In this document: positions 1-5,324 of the stretch, in pieces | Numbering within the stretch: position 1 is the stretch's first letter | Layout of the letters: each line of letters begins with the position of its first letter | Origin: Dehalococcoidia bacterium | Lineage (GTDB): Bacteria; Chloroflexota; Dehalococcoidia; Dehalococcoidales; Fen-1064 | Assembly (NCBI GenBank): GCA_003153955.1 | Contig: PMCB01000086.1 | Coordinates: forward strand, 1-7,079 | Reading direction: 5' to 3' | DNA length: 7,079 bases | Notes under the pieces: model-generated | Database searches by the model: none | Told to the model about the DNA's origin: nothing | What the model saw: the letters and a program-made list of their open reading frames with translations, nothing else | Translations under genes and position numbers: made by a program

Positions 1-50
1 ACCTGCTCGAGTGTCTTGTGGTCCAGCTTCCGCCCATCGTTGTCTCGCAT
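1..50 (-). CDS. IS630-family transposase, N-terminal fragment (cut by window edge)
   Basis: Reading the minus strand from an ATG at 50-48, the first 16 codons give MRDNDGRKLDHKTLEQ, and the frame is still open at the window edge. The DGRKLDHKTLE pattern resembles the extreme N-terminus of IS630/Tc1-type transposases, just ahead of their helix-turn-helix domain. The rest of the gene, including the DDE catalytic domain, would lie to the left of the window. I cannot place the terminal inverted repeat of this element. It should lie between about 51 and 130, on or near the 3' end of the neighbouring minus-strand gene. The identification comes from motif recall over only 16 residues, so it is moderate at best, although the match in pattern is specific. 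Confidence 0.55.
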   Translation of the reverse strand, partial: MRDNDGRKLDHKTLEQ

Positions 51-91
51 ACCCAATATATTACAACAAAATGGAAGAAAAGGCTAGTTAC

Positions 92-559
92 TTATGAACT
101 TGTTAGTAATTGTTCCTTACTCTCGATAACCGGTTTTTCTTTGGCGGGGACTGGGAATGGTTTGGGAGCGGACGTTTTTATCAACGATTCTATTTGTTTG
201 ATATCGAGGATTCTGACGCGTTTCTGCCGCGCCAGTTCCTTAACCTTCTTATCGATTTCTTCATCACTGACTAATATTCTCTGATTTATGCCCGCGTCAT
301 AAGCCTGATTGGAAAAATTAAAAATAAGGCTGCCAAGCAAATCTTTGCCGCTGTTGAGCGCAAAAGAAATGACAATCTTATTGTGAATCAAAAAATCATC
401 GGCTTCAGCGAGCATATCGAAGACGTGCGCGACTCCGGACTGTCCGGTTATTTTGGCCGCCTTAGTTACATGATAGCCTTCCGCCTGCAGGTAGTTCGCG
501 ACCTTGTCTTCTATTTCCGGGCGGTTAGCGGGAGGCGTATCGTTTCTTTGGATGGTCAT
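92..559 (-). CDS. Mrr/restriction-endonuclease-fold-like protein, probably catalytically altered
   Basis: This 155-aa soluble protein has no signal peptide or membrane segment. Residues 15-120 follow the layout of Mrr-like or archaeal restriction-endonuclease-fold proteins. There is an N-terminal helix with acidic residues (E15, E17), then a GQSGVAHVFDMLAE strand-turn (39-52) in which D48 fits the usual catalytic aspartate. A beta strand KIVISFAL (61-68) follows, then an alternating alpha/beta segment (ILVSDEEIDKKVKELA) and a VRILDIKQIESLI strand-helix. The usual (E/Q)xK on the second core strand reads ISF, so the catalytic lysine seems to be absent. The last 30 residues are a Pro/Lys/Glu-rich tail. 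The ATG at 559 is preceded by AAGGGA at a 6-base spacing. The gene stands alone and is divergent from the GH4 gene. The fold assignment is inferred from pattern only. A DNA-binding or scaffold role is as likely as nuclease activity. Confidence 0.6.
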   Translation of the reverse strand: MTIQRNDTPPANRPEIEDKVANYLQAEGYHVTKAAKITGQSGVAHVFDMLAEADDFLIHNKIVISFALNSGKDLLGSLIFNFSNQAYDAGINQRILVSDEEIDKKVKELARQKRVRILDIKQIESLIKTSAPKPFPVPAKEKPVIESKEQLLTSS

Positions 560-579
560 GGTAAATCCCTTTTTCTAAA

Positions 580-585
580 ATTATA
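580..585 (-). promoter_or_regulatory. Putative -10 box for the minus-strand Mrr-like gene
   Basis: The minus strand reads a perfect TATAAT here, about 20 bases upstream of the ATG at 559. That places the transcript start just ahead of the AAGGGA ribosome binding site. No good -35 box is visible 16-18 bases further upstream. The short leader is plausible but unproven. Confidence 0.35.
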
Positions 586-651
586 TTGGCGATACCACAG
601 TTACACCGGGTGGTAATTCAGCTGCGGTCAGGTTTATTTACGGATGATATC

Positions 652-681
652 AAAATCAAGTTTTTAGGACAGGCTGATTTT
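652..681. promoter_or_regulatory. Inverted repeat AAAATCA/TGATTTT between divergent genes
   Basis: Two perfect 7-base arms, AAAATCA (652-658) and TGATTTT (675-681), are separated by 16 bases. They lie in the 251-bp region between two divergently transcribed genes, the usual place for a shared operator. AT-rich arms of this length can arise by chance, and no regulator gene is nearby. The rest of 560-810 shows no gene. Confidence 0.2.
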
Positions 682-775
682 AACACTTACGGGCAATGTT
701 AGCAAGAAATATCGTATAGATTAAGTTTATTTATTCCCGATGTTTCCCGGTTATCTATAATAATGACGTTGGGTA

Positions 776-805
776 TATAATAGTTATTACTAAACAATCA
801 GGGGG
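776..805 (+). promoter_or_regulatory. Putative -10 box and ribosome binding site of the GH4 gene
   Basis: TATAAT at 776-781 lies 29 bases ahead of the GTG start and would give a leader of about 23 bases. A second TATAAT at 756-761 is an alternative. Neither has a recognisable -35 box at 17±2 bases. AGGGGGT at 800-806, with five bases between the G run and GTG, is the likely Shine-Dalgarno sequence and supports the start at 811. Confidence 0.4.
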
Positions 806-810
806 TTATC

Positions 811-2121
811 GTGGCGAAAATTGTCCTCATCGGCGCCGGCAGTCATGTCTTTTCGCGTCACCTTATCACCGATATTCTAACCTACCCGAAGCTCCGGGAC
901 AGCACCATATCACTGATGGATATTTCTCAGGAAAACCTGGATCCGGTCGCGGCTTTTGCTAATAAATTGGTGCGACAGCAGGGTTTTAAAACCAAAATGG
1001 AGGCCACTACCAGCCGCCGTGAGTCCCTGGAAGGCGCCGATTATGTTTTTGTGACCATCTCCGTCGGCGGGCCGAAATGGACCCATGCCGACAGTAAAAT
1101 TGCCGCGAAGTATGGCGTCCACGAAGGCGTCGGCGATACCCTTGGGCCGGGCGGGGTCTTCTACGCGGCACGCCACGTCCCGCCGATTCTGGAAATCTGC
1201 TGCGACATGGAAAAAATCTGCCCCGATGCCTGGCTGATGAATTACACCAATCCGATGGCGATTATCTCCTGGGCGGTCAGCGATTACACCAAAATCAAAA
1301 ACGTCGGGCTGTGCCACAGCGTTCAGGGCACGTCCGCAGAACTGGCGAGATATATGGGGATCCCCAAAGACGAGCTGTCTTACTGGGTGGCCGGTATTAA
1401 CCACATGGCCTGGTTCCTGAAACTGCAGTGGCACGGCAAAGATGTTTATCCCCTGCTGCGGGAGAAACTGAAGGACCCGGCGGTCTATACGGCAGCTTAT
1501 GCGCACTGGGCGGGGCCGGATGTCGTCCGGGCGGAAATCTTCAAGGCCTTCGGCTACTTCAACACCGAGTCCAGCGTGCACATGTCGGAGTACACCCCTT
1601 ATTTCCGCAAAAGGCCGGAATTGTTTGAAAAATTTAAGTTAAAATACCTTTTCGATGATGCCTGGATTACCCGGCGGGACACGGAAGACGCGGAATTTTT
1701 CCAGTTAATCAAATCCGATGAGAAATTCCCGCTCAGCCACAGCGGCGAGTATGGTTCGATAATCATCAACTCGATGGAGACGGGCCAGCCTTCGCGGATT
1801 AATGCCAACGTCAAGAACAAAGGTTATATCACCAATCTGCCCGCGGGCTGCTGCGTGGAAGTACCCTGTTTAGTTGACAAAGAAGGGATTCATCCCTGTT
1901 TTGTCGGCGACCTGCCGGCGCAATGCGCAGCCTTGAACCGGACCAATATCAACGTCCAGGAAATGGCCGTCCGCGGCATCGTCGAGAAAGATAAAACCAA
2001 AATCTTTCAGTCGATATTGCTGGACCCGCTGACCGGCGCCGTGCTGACCATCGATGAGACCCGCCGCATGGTGGAAGAAATCTTCAAAGCGGAAAAGGAA
2101 TACCTCAAAGGCTATAAATAG
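811..2121 (+). CDS. Glycoside hydrolase family 4, alpha-galactosidase-like
   Basis: This 436-aa protein of normal GH4 length uses a GTG start behind AGGGGGT. GH4 enzymes cleave glycosides by a redox mechanism. NAD oxidises C3 of the sugar, a metal (usually Mn) stabilises the enediolate, the aglycone is eliminated, and water is added back. Visible motifs are the Rossmann signature KIVLIGAGS (3-11) with an acidic residue ending strand 2 (D37), DTLGPGG (109-115), NYTNPM (144-149), the metal cysteine in LCHSVQG (C168), the metal histidine in GINHMAWF (H198), and SEYTPYFRK (259-267), which holds the likely catalytic tyrosine. The C-terminal VEVPCLVD and LPAQCAALNRTNINVQE blocks are typical of the MelA/AglA branch. 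CHSV at the metal site is the form found in alpha-galactosidases; phospho-glycosidases carry CN or CD there. No signal peptide is present, so it acts in the cytoplasm. No sugar transporter lies in the window. Family assignment is firm; the substrate is an inference. Confidence 0.93.
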   Translation: MAKIVLIGAGSHVFSRHLITDILTYPKLRDSTISLMDISQENLDPVAAFANKLVRQQGFKTKMEATTSRRESLEGADYVFVTISVGGPKWTHADSKIAAKYGVHEGVGDTLGPGGVFYAARHVPPILEICCDMEKICPDAWLMNYTNPMAIISWAVSDYTKIKNVGLCHSVQGTSAELARYMGIPKDELSYWVAGINHMAWFLKLQWHGKDVYPLLREKLKDPAVYTAAYAHWAGPDVVRAEIFKAFGYFNTESSVHMSEYTPYFRKRPELFEKFKLKYLFDDAWITRRDTEDAEFFQLIKSDEKFPLSHSGEYGSIIINSMETGQPSRINANVKNKGYITNLPAGCCVEVPCLVDKEGIHPCFVGDLPAQCAALNRTNINVQEMAVRGIVEKDKTKIFQSILLDPLTGAVLTIDETRRMVEEIFKAEKEYLKGYK

Positions 2122-2129
2122 GCAAGTCA

Positions 2130-2255
2130 ATGGAGCAGAAAGTAATTTGCGCGTGTCCTAAAATCAAGTGCAAAAGACACGGTTTTTGTAAAGAATGCCG
2201 CGAACACCATCACTCGAAACCTCCCCGCTGCGAACGGCTGATAGAAAAGAGGTAA
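2130..2255 (+). CDS. 41-aa Cys/His-rich peptide, probable small metal-binding protein
   Basis: An ATG eight bases after the GH4 stop opens a 41-codon frame ending in TAA. The product has six cysteines (7, 9, 14, 20, 23, 34) and four histidines (17, 26, 27, 28), giving the spacing CxC-x4-C-x2-H-x2-C-x2-C-x2-HHH-x5-C. Such density is very unlikely in a chance frame and suggests one or two zinc sites. It is rich in Lys and Arg, with a positive net charge. The central HGFCKEC element resembles short uncharacterised cysteine-rich proteins seen in anaerobes, but I cannot name a family with confidence. The stop codon lies two bases before the formyltransferase ATG, and the ribosome binding site of that gene sits inside its last codons, so the two are probably translationally coupled. 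Its own ribosome binding site (AGG at 2120-2122) is weak. Possible roles are a metal or redox accessory to a neighbour, or a nucleic-acid-binding peptide. Confidence 0.65.
   Translation: MEQKVICACPKIKCKRHGFCKECREHHHSKPPRCERLIEKR
2247..2253 (+). promoter_or_regulatory. Ribosome binding site that sets the formyltransferase start
   Basis: AAGAGGT lies five bases ahead of the ATG at 2258 and overlaps the last codons and stop of the 41-aa gene. It favours 2258 over the in-frame ATG at 2195. The 2195 start would add 21 residues with no family resemblance and would overlap the small gene. Confidence 0.7.
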
Positions 2256-2257
2256 CG

Positions 2258-3148
2258 ATGCAGCAGTTAATTTATGACCCCGTCAAATCCGACAAAGTAA
2301 TGACCATCGTCTGTTTTATATCCGGATCCGGCACCAATTACCGGGAAATCGCGGCCAGGAACCCCAATCATAATTACCTCGTCTTCACCAACCGGCCGGG
2401 CTGCGCCGGGCTGGCCATTGCCAAAGAAAATAAACATGAAGTGATTGTCCTCAGCCACATCTTTTATCTCAAGGAAGCCCGCCGTAAATACGGCGCGGGC
2501 AAAGTGCCCAGGAATTGCCCGGAAAGGGTCCAGTATGAGCAGGAAATTGCCCGTCTTATCGAAAATAAACTGGGACGGGAACCCGATTTAGTCTGCCTGG
2601 CCGGGTTCGACCAGTGGAATACCGACTGGCTGGTGGACCGGTACTATCCCCGGATGATCAACGTCCACCCTGGAGATACCACCAAAGGCTATATCGGGCT
2701 GCACTGGATGCCGTCCGCCCAGGCCATCATCGCCGGCGAAAGTTCCATCAGGTCGACATTATTCATTGCGGATAAATCCGAGGATAACGGGCCGCCGCTG
2801 GTGCAGTCCAAACCGCTGAATATCGCGGAGACATTAACCGGACTGGAAGCGCAGGGCGAAAAAGGGCTGACGGCCGCATTCAAACGCATCTCCGGTTTTA
2901 TTGCCTCCCGCAGCATCAAAAACTACAACGATTTCCGCCAGCAGGCCGATGAGGAAATGCAGAAAGCGATGGGCAATATCTGCGTCCGCCTGCAGGACGC
3001 CCTCAAAGTCAAAGGCGATTGGGAAATTTATCCTTTCGCCATCCATGAATTAATCGCACACGGCAGGGTGGCGGTGGACGGGCGGCAGGTTTTCATCGAC
3101 GGGAAGCAAATGCCCGTCTGGGGCTACCGGCTGGACGAAAATATATAG
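2258..3148 (+). CDS. PurN-like formyltransferase family protein with long C-terminal extension
   Basis: This 296-aa cytoplasmic protein has the formyl-transferase N-terminal fold. MTIVCFISGSGTNYREI (15-31) matches the phosphate/nucleotide loop of glycinamide ribonucleotide transformylase. LVCLAGFDQW (111-120) matches its LAGFM strand. PRMINVHPGD (131-140) carries the catalytic Asn135 and His137. DNGPPLVQ (176-183) supplies Asp176, the counterpart of the third catalytic residue. The Asn-His-Asp triad that moves the formyl group from 10-formyltetrahydrofolate is therefore intact. Classic PurN is about 200-215 aa. Here there is an insert at 70-105 and roughly 100 extra residues at the C-terminus, including a VAVDGRQVFIDGKQMP hairpin (271-286). 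The amine acceptor could be glycinamide ribonucleotide, an amino sugar or something else. No other purine genes are nearby, and the partners are a GH4 enzyme and a Cys-rich peptide. Family is confident, acceptor unknown. Confidence 0.85.
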   Translation: MQQLIYDPVKSDKVMTIVCFISGSGTNYREIAARNPNHNYLVFTNRPGCAGLAIAKENKHEVIVLSHIFYLKEARRKYGAGKVPRNCPERVQYEQEIARLIENKLGREPDLVCLAGFDQWNTDWLVDRYYPRMINVHPGDTTKGYIGLHWMPSAQAIIAGESSIRSTLFIADKSEDNGPPLVQSKPLNIAETLTGLEAQGEKGLTAAFKRISGFIASRSIKNYNDFRQQADEEMQKAMGNICVRLQDALKVKGDWEIYPFAIHELIAHGRVAVDGRQVFIDGKQMPVWGYRLDENI

Positions 3149-3223
3149 AGAGCCGCACATACATTGCATTTCGCGATTGCTGCAAATGTAATAAATAATG
3201 AAGTAATCGATTTTACAGAACGC

Positions 3224-3245
3224 TCTCCCTTTCGCGAAGGGGAGA
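3224..3245. repeat. Hairpin TCTCCCTTT-CGCG-AAGGGGAGA
   Basis: The two arms form nine base pairs, one of them G-U, around a CGCG loop. It lies 76 bases after the formyltransferase stop. No T-run follows, so it is better read as a palindromic extragenic repeat that may act as a weak or 3'-protecting terminator. Confidence 0.5.
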
Positions 3246-3330
3246 TACAGAGGGATTTATCCGCCATAATCTTCATTTAGCGTTCGCCCCTACTGGAGGG
3301 GAGCCCCCAGCGGTCAGCTTTCAACCGATG

Positions 3331-3357
3331 GAAATTATCACTCTCCCTTAATCCCTC
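3331..3357 (+). repeat. 27-base dispersed repeat, copy 1
   Basis: This stretch begins GAAATTATCA and ends AATCCCTC. It matches the minus strand of 5310-5336 at 25 of 27 positions. The two copies lie on opposite sides of the thiolase region in inverted orientation. It overlaps the hairpin at 3352-3372. Confidence 0.6.
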
Positions 3358-3372
3358 CCTGAAAGGGAGGGA
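3352..3372. terminator. Perfect 9-bp hairpin between convergent genes, probable bidirectional terminator
   Basis: Arms TCCCTCCCT and AGGGAGGGA pair perfectly around a GAA loop, 47 bases past the thiolase stop on its strand and about 200 bases past the formyltransferase stop. Position and stability suit a bidirectional terminator. There is no U-tract on either side, so an intrinsic (Rho-independent) mechanism is not proven. Confidence 0.45.
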
Positions 3373-3418
3373 ACTTCAGCTTACGGGCTCAAATTGAAGA
3401 ACATGACCGCCATGTGCA

Positions 3419-4681
3419 CTATTTCCGCGCCACGACACAGGCTATACCGAGTCCGCCGCCCCCGCAGATGGTTAATAAGCCGTATGTGGCATTGCGCCGC
3501 GCCATTTCATGCACCAGGGTGACCATGCGCATCACGCCCGTTGCGCCGATGGGGTGCCCCAGGGAAATCCCGGAACCGTTGACGTTGACTTTGTTCTCAA
3601 TATCATCCGGTTTCAGCCCCATTAGTTTGATATCCGCCAGGGTCTGCGCCGCAAAGGCTTCCTGCACTTCAATCAGGTCTATTTCATTGATGCTCAAGCC
3701 GGCCTTCTTCAGGGCTTTGTTCACCGCAATCGGGACTGCGGGATAGGTCAGCGTCGGGTCGGCGCCGGCCACCCCGAAGCCCATCAAAGTCGCATAAACT
3801 TTCGCGCCGTGGAATTTGGCTTTTTCCGGGGTCATCAGCACCAGAGCCGCCGCGCCGTCGTTCTCGCTGGAGGAATTACCGGCCGTGCACACCCCGCCTT
3901 CATAAACCGGACGCAGTTTCGCCAGCGCTTCGAGGGAAGTATCGCGCCGGGGCGTTTCATCAGCTTCCAGCAGGACGGTTTTGCCTTTTTCCGTCATCGG
4001 AACGCCCACAACTTCTTCCTTGAATTTACCGGCATCCACGGCGGCAATGGCTTTTTGGTGAGAGCGCAGCGACCATGCGTCGCAGGCGGCACGGGAAATA
4101 TTTTCGTTTTTCGCGGCGGTTTCCGCCCAGGTCATCATCGAGTTCAGTTCGCCGAACCTTTCGATGGGCTGATGCATCGGGCGCCCGCGCTGGATTCTAT
4201 CGTAAAAAGGCAGGCCCCACAGCCCCAGGCTGCCGTGCTGCCGCGGGAAGAAACCCCATTTCGGGTCGGTCCGGCCGCCGACGCCCCACTTGATGAATTC
4301 ACCGGGGATATAAAATTCGGCGCGGCTCATACTCTCGGCGCCGGAGGCCACCACCACTTCGGCGTTTTCCGTCTGAATTTGCATCGCGCCGCTCCAGATG
4401 GACTGCACGCCGCCGCAGCAGCGCCGGTCGACGGTCATGCCGGGGACTTCCACCGGCCATCCCGCTTCCAGTAAAGCCTTACGCGCCAGGTTCGGCGTCT
4501 CGCCGTTGGCATAAGCCTGGGAAAGAAAAACGTCGTCCACTTCGGAAGGTTTGACGTTAGCCTGTTTTACCGCCTCGTTTAAAACCAAAGCCCCCAGCTT
4601 TTCCACGGGGACTTCGCGTAGCATCCCGCAATAGGCCCCGATGGGGGTCCGGACACCGCCGGCAATGACTACTTCTTTCAT
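3419..4681 (-). CDS. Thiolase (acetyl-CoA acetyl/acyltransferase)
   Basis: This 420-aa protein has the normal length for a thiolase. It catalyses reversible condensation or cleavage of acyl-CoA with acetyl-CoA, in beta-oxidation or acetoacetyl-CoA formation. The N-terminus KEVVIAGGVRTPIGAYCGML (2-21) is the standard thiolase opening. The nucleophile is Cys88 in VDRRCCGGVQS (84-94), followed by a second cysteine. NVNGSGISLGHPIGATG (366-382) gives His376, and CGGGGLG (406-412) gives the second catalytic Cys406. The usual NEAFA motif reads QEAFA (340-344): Asn is replaced by Gln, encoded by CAG, at the residue that normally holds the oxyanion-hole water. The ATG at 4681 has AAGGAGG at six bases spacing. 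An upstream in-frame extension to 4819 is rejected as non-homologous. It stands alone in the window, with no HbdA, crotonase or CoA ligase beside it, so its pathway is undetermined. Confidence 0.95.
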   Translation of the reverse strand: MKEVVIAGGVRTPIGAYCGMLREVPVEKLGALVLNEAVKQANVKPSEVDDVFLSQAYANGETPNLARKALLEAGWPVEVPGMTVDRRCCGGVQSIWSGAMQIQTENAEVVVASGAESMSRAEFYIPGEFIKWGVGGRTDPKWGFFPRQHGSLGLWGLPFYDRIQRGRPMHQPIERFGELNSMMTWAETAAKNENISRAACDAWSLRSHQKAIAAVDAGKFKEEVVGVPMTEKGKTVLLEADETPRRDTSLEALAKLRPVYEGGVCTAGNSSSENDGAAALVLMTPEKAKFHGAKVYATLMGFGVAGADPTLTYPAVPIAVNKALKKAGLSINEIDLIEVQEAFAAQTLADIKLMGLKPDDIENKVNVNGSGISLGHPIGATGVMRMVTLVHEMARRNATYGLLTICGGGGLGIACVVARK

Positions 4682-4687
4682 GAAATG

Positions 4688-4694
4688 CCTCCTT
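4688..4694 (-). promoter_or_regulatory. Strong ribosome binding site of the thiolase
   Basis: AAGGAGG on the minus strand, six bases before the ATG at 4681, is the best Shine-Dalgarno match in the window and fixes the thiolase start. Confidence 0.85.
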
Positions 4695-4725
4695 CGCCAG
4701 CATAATTTGGTCGGTTGATGCCCAC

Positions 4726-4754
4726 ATTTTAATTCAAGAAATATGCGAATACAA
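4726..4754 (-). promoter_or_regulatory. Putative sigma70-type promoter of the thiolase
   Basis: The minus strand reads TTGTAT (754-749 of the 4,000s), exactly 17 bases, then TAAAAT (4731-4726). The -10 box matches consensus at five of six positions; the -35 box shares the TTG. The transcript would begin near 4719, giving a leader of about 38 bases containing the ribosome binding site. Confidence 0.5.
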
Positions 4755-4756
4755 TC

Positions 4757-4794
4757 CGTTCTTAGGGGGATTACGCCTAAATGCTTACAGAACG
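4757..4794. repeat. Nested inverted repeat just upstream of the thiolase promoter
   Basis: Outer arms CGTTCT (4757-4762) and AGAACG (4789-4794) enclose inner arms TTAGG (4762-4766) and CCTAA (4776-4780). It begins three bases beyond the proposed thiolase -35 box. It could be an operator for the thiolase or a repeat remnant. Confidence 0.35.
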
Positions 4795-4802
4795 AAAAAT
4801 GC

Positions 4803-4830
4803 CAAGCTCCAAATACCAAATTCCAAATAA
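4803..4830. repeat. Degenerate 7-base tandem tract (CAAATNC-like)
   Basis: Four consecutive heptamers read CAAGCTC, CAAATAC, CAAATTC and CAAATAA. They are followed by a looser series of CGAAA units to about 4856. Composition is sharply A-rich against the GC-balanced genes. No function is apparent. Confidence 0.45.
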
Positions 4831-4951
4831 ATTCGAAAAACCGAAAGTATCGAAATCCTTATCCTTCAGTTGAAGGACCTTCGGCAAAATCAAAAATTTG
4901 AATGCTAAACAATTTGCGCCCTCCTCAGTCTGAAAATCATAAATACTGTAG

Positions 4952-4972
4952 GGGAGGGTTTCGAACCCTCCC
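4952..4972. repeat. Perfect 9-bp hairpin GGGAGGGTT-TCG-AACCCTCCC
   Basis: The arms are fully complementary around a three-base loop. No coding gene adjoins it and no U-tract follows on either strand. It looks like an extragenic palindromic repeat unit and could act as a terminator in either direction. Confidence 0.5.
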
Positions 4973-5047
4973 GCCACGTTTTGTCATTCCCGACCCGATC
5001 CGGAAATCCAGCCGCCAAAAACCCCTTAATCTTATCGGCCGGAAAAC

Positions 5048-5084
5048 TTCTGGGTTATCGGGTCAAGCCCGATAATGACAGGGG
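5048..5084 (+). repeat. 37-base palindromic repeat, copy A (left of elp3)
   Basis: This sequence runs from TTCTGGG to GACAGGGG and contains a perfect 8-bp stem, TTATCGGG (5055-5062) and CCCGATAA (5068-5075), with a TCAAG loop. It is identical over all 37 bases, in reverse orientation, to 6815-6851 on the other side of elp3, and the identity stops abruptly at both ends. It resembles widespread GTCATTATCGGG-type extragenic palindromes. Confidence 0.8.
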
Positions 5085-5133
5085 ATGATGTTATTTGATA
5101 CGCCGGTGTGGATTGAGGAAAATGCAGGATTCC

Positions 5134-5163
5134 ATTCTGATCCGCCAGAGGCGGACGAAGAAT
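5134..5163. repeat. Imperfect palindromic element with TCCGCC/GGCGGA core
   Basis: Core arms TCCGCC (5141-5146) and GGCGGA (5150-5155) pair around AGA. Outer arms ATTCT (5134-5138) and AGAAT (5159-5163) extend the stem across a small internal loop. GGATTC and GAATCT flank it. It is typical of dispersed extragenic palindromes found in many bacterial genomes. Confidence 0.5.
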
Positions 5164-5265
5164 CTCCTACACCACTAAACAGGCAGGGAGACTCCTATTC
5201 GGCTTAGCTCCAGGACCTGCACTATGCTTCGGCCTTCGCCCACCTTAGGCGAACTGTTGTGTCAA

Positions 5266-5324
5266 CTCCCTCCCTCTCAGGCCGCTAGGTCCCGGAGGTA
5301 CGAACGGGAGAGGGATTGAGGGAG
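5266..5324. repeat. Long bulged hairpin upstream of elp3, includes 27-base repeat copy 2
   Basis: CTCCCTC (5266-5272) pairs with GAGGGAG (5318-5324), and CCTCTC (5273-5278) pairs with GAGAGG (5308-5313). That gives 13 base pairs with a four-base bulge on the right arm and a loop of about 29 bases. The right arm and its flank (5310-5336, minus strand) match 3331-3357 at 25 of 27 positions. It lies upstream of the proposed elp3 promoter, so it would not be part of the elp3 transcript. Confidence 0.5.

Larger units (their letters stand above)
3149..3418. other. Convergent intergenic region with hairpins
   Basis: This 270-bp gap lies between the ends of the formyltransferase (plus) and the thiolase (minus). 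No gene is visible. It holds two strong hairpins (3224-3245 and 3352-3372) and a weaker one with arms CCCCT (3287-3291) and AGGGG (3297-3301). Variants of CTCTCCCT, AATCCCTC and GAGGGATT recur on both strands, so it looks like clustered extragenic repeat elements that also serve as terminators for both flanking genes. Confidence 0.6.

Noticed and set aside
84..91. TAACTAG shared (on opposite strands) by 84-90 and 7052-7058 as evidence that the same element lies at both edges
   Set aside because: Only seven bases match and the adjoining sequence inside the putative elements differs completely, so chance is sufficient.
560..810. Riboswitch or small RNA in the divergent intergenic region
   Set aside because: No recognisable conserved aptamer core or strong hairpin with terminator was seen, and the probable leaders of both genes are very short.
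910..1581. A 223-aa minus-strand frame inside the GH4 gene
   Set aside because: It is antisense to a clearly conserved GH4 protein; its length is a by-product of GC-rich codon bias.
2195..2257. An upstream start giving the formyltransferase 21 more residues
   Set aside because: It overlaps the Cys-rich small gene in another frame and lacks a ribosome binding site; ATG 2258 has AAGAGGT at the right distance.
3809..4474. A 221-aa plus-strand frame inside the thiolase
   Set aside because: It is antisense to conserved thiolase motifs, and its His/Arg/Gly-rich composition is typical of a reverse-frame artefact.
4682..4819. A 46-residue N-terminal extension of the thiolase starting at 4819
   Set aside because: It has no thiolase homology, crosses the predicted promoter, and ignores the strong AAGGAGG site before the ATG at 4681.
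4777..4977. A 66-aa minus-strand open frame upstream of the thiolase
   Set aside because: It is translated from the heptamer tract and a hairpin repeat, and it has no recognisable domain or ribosome binding site.
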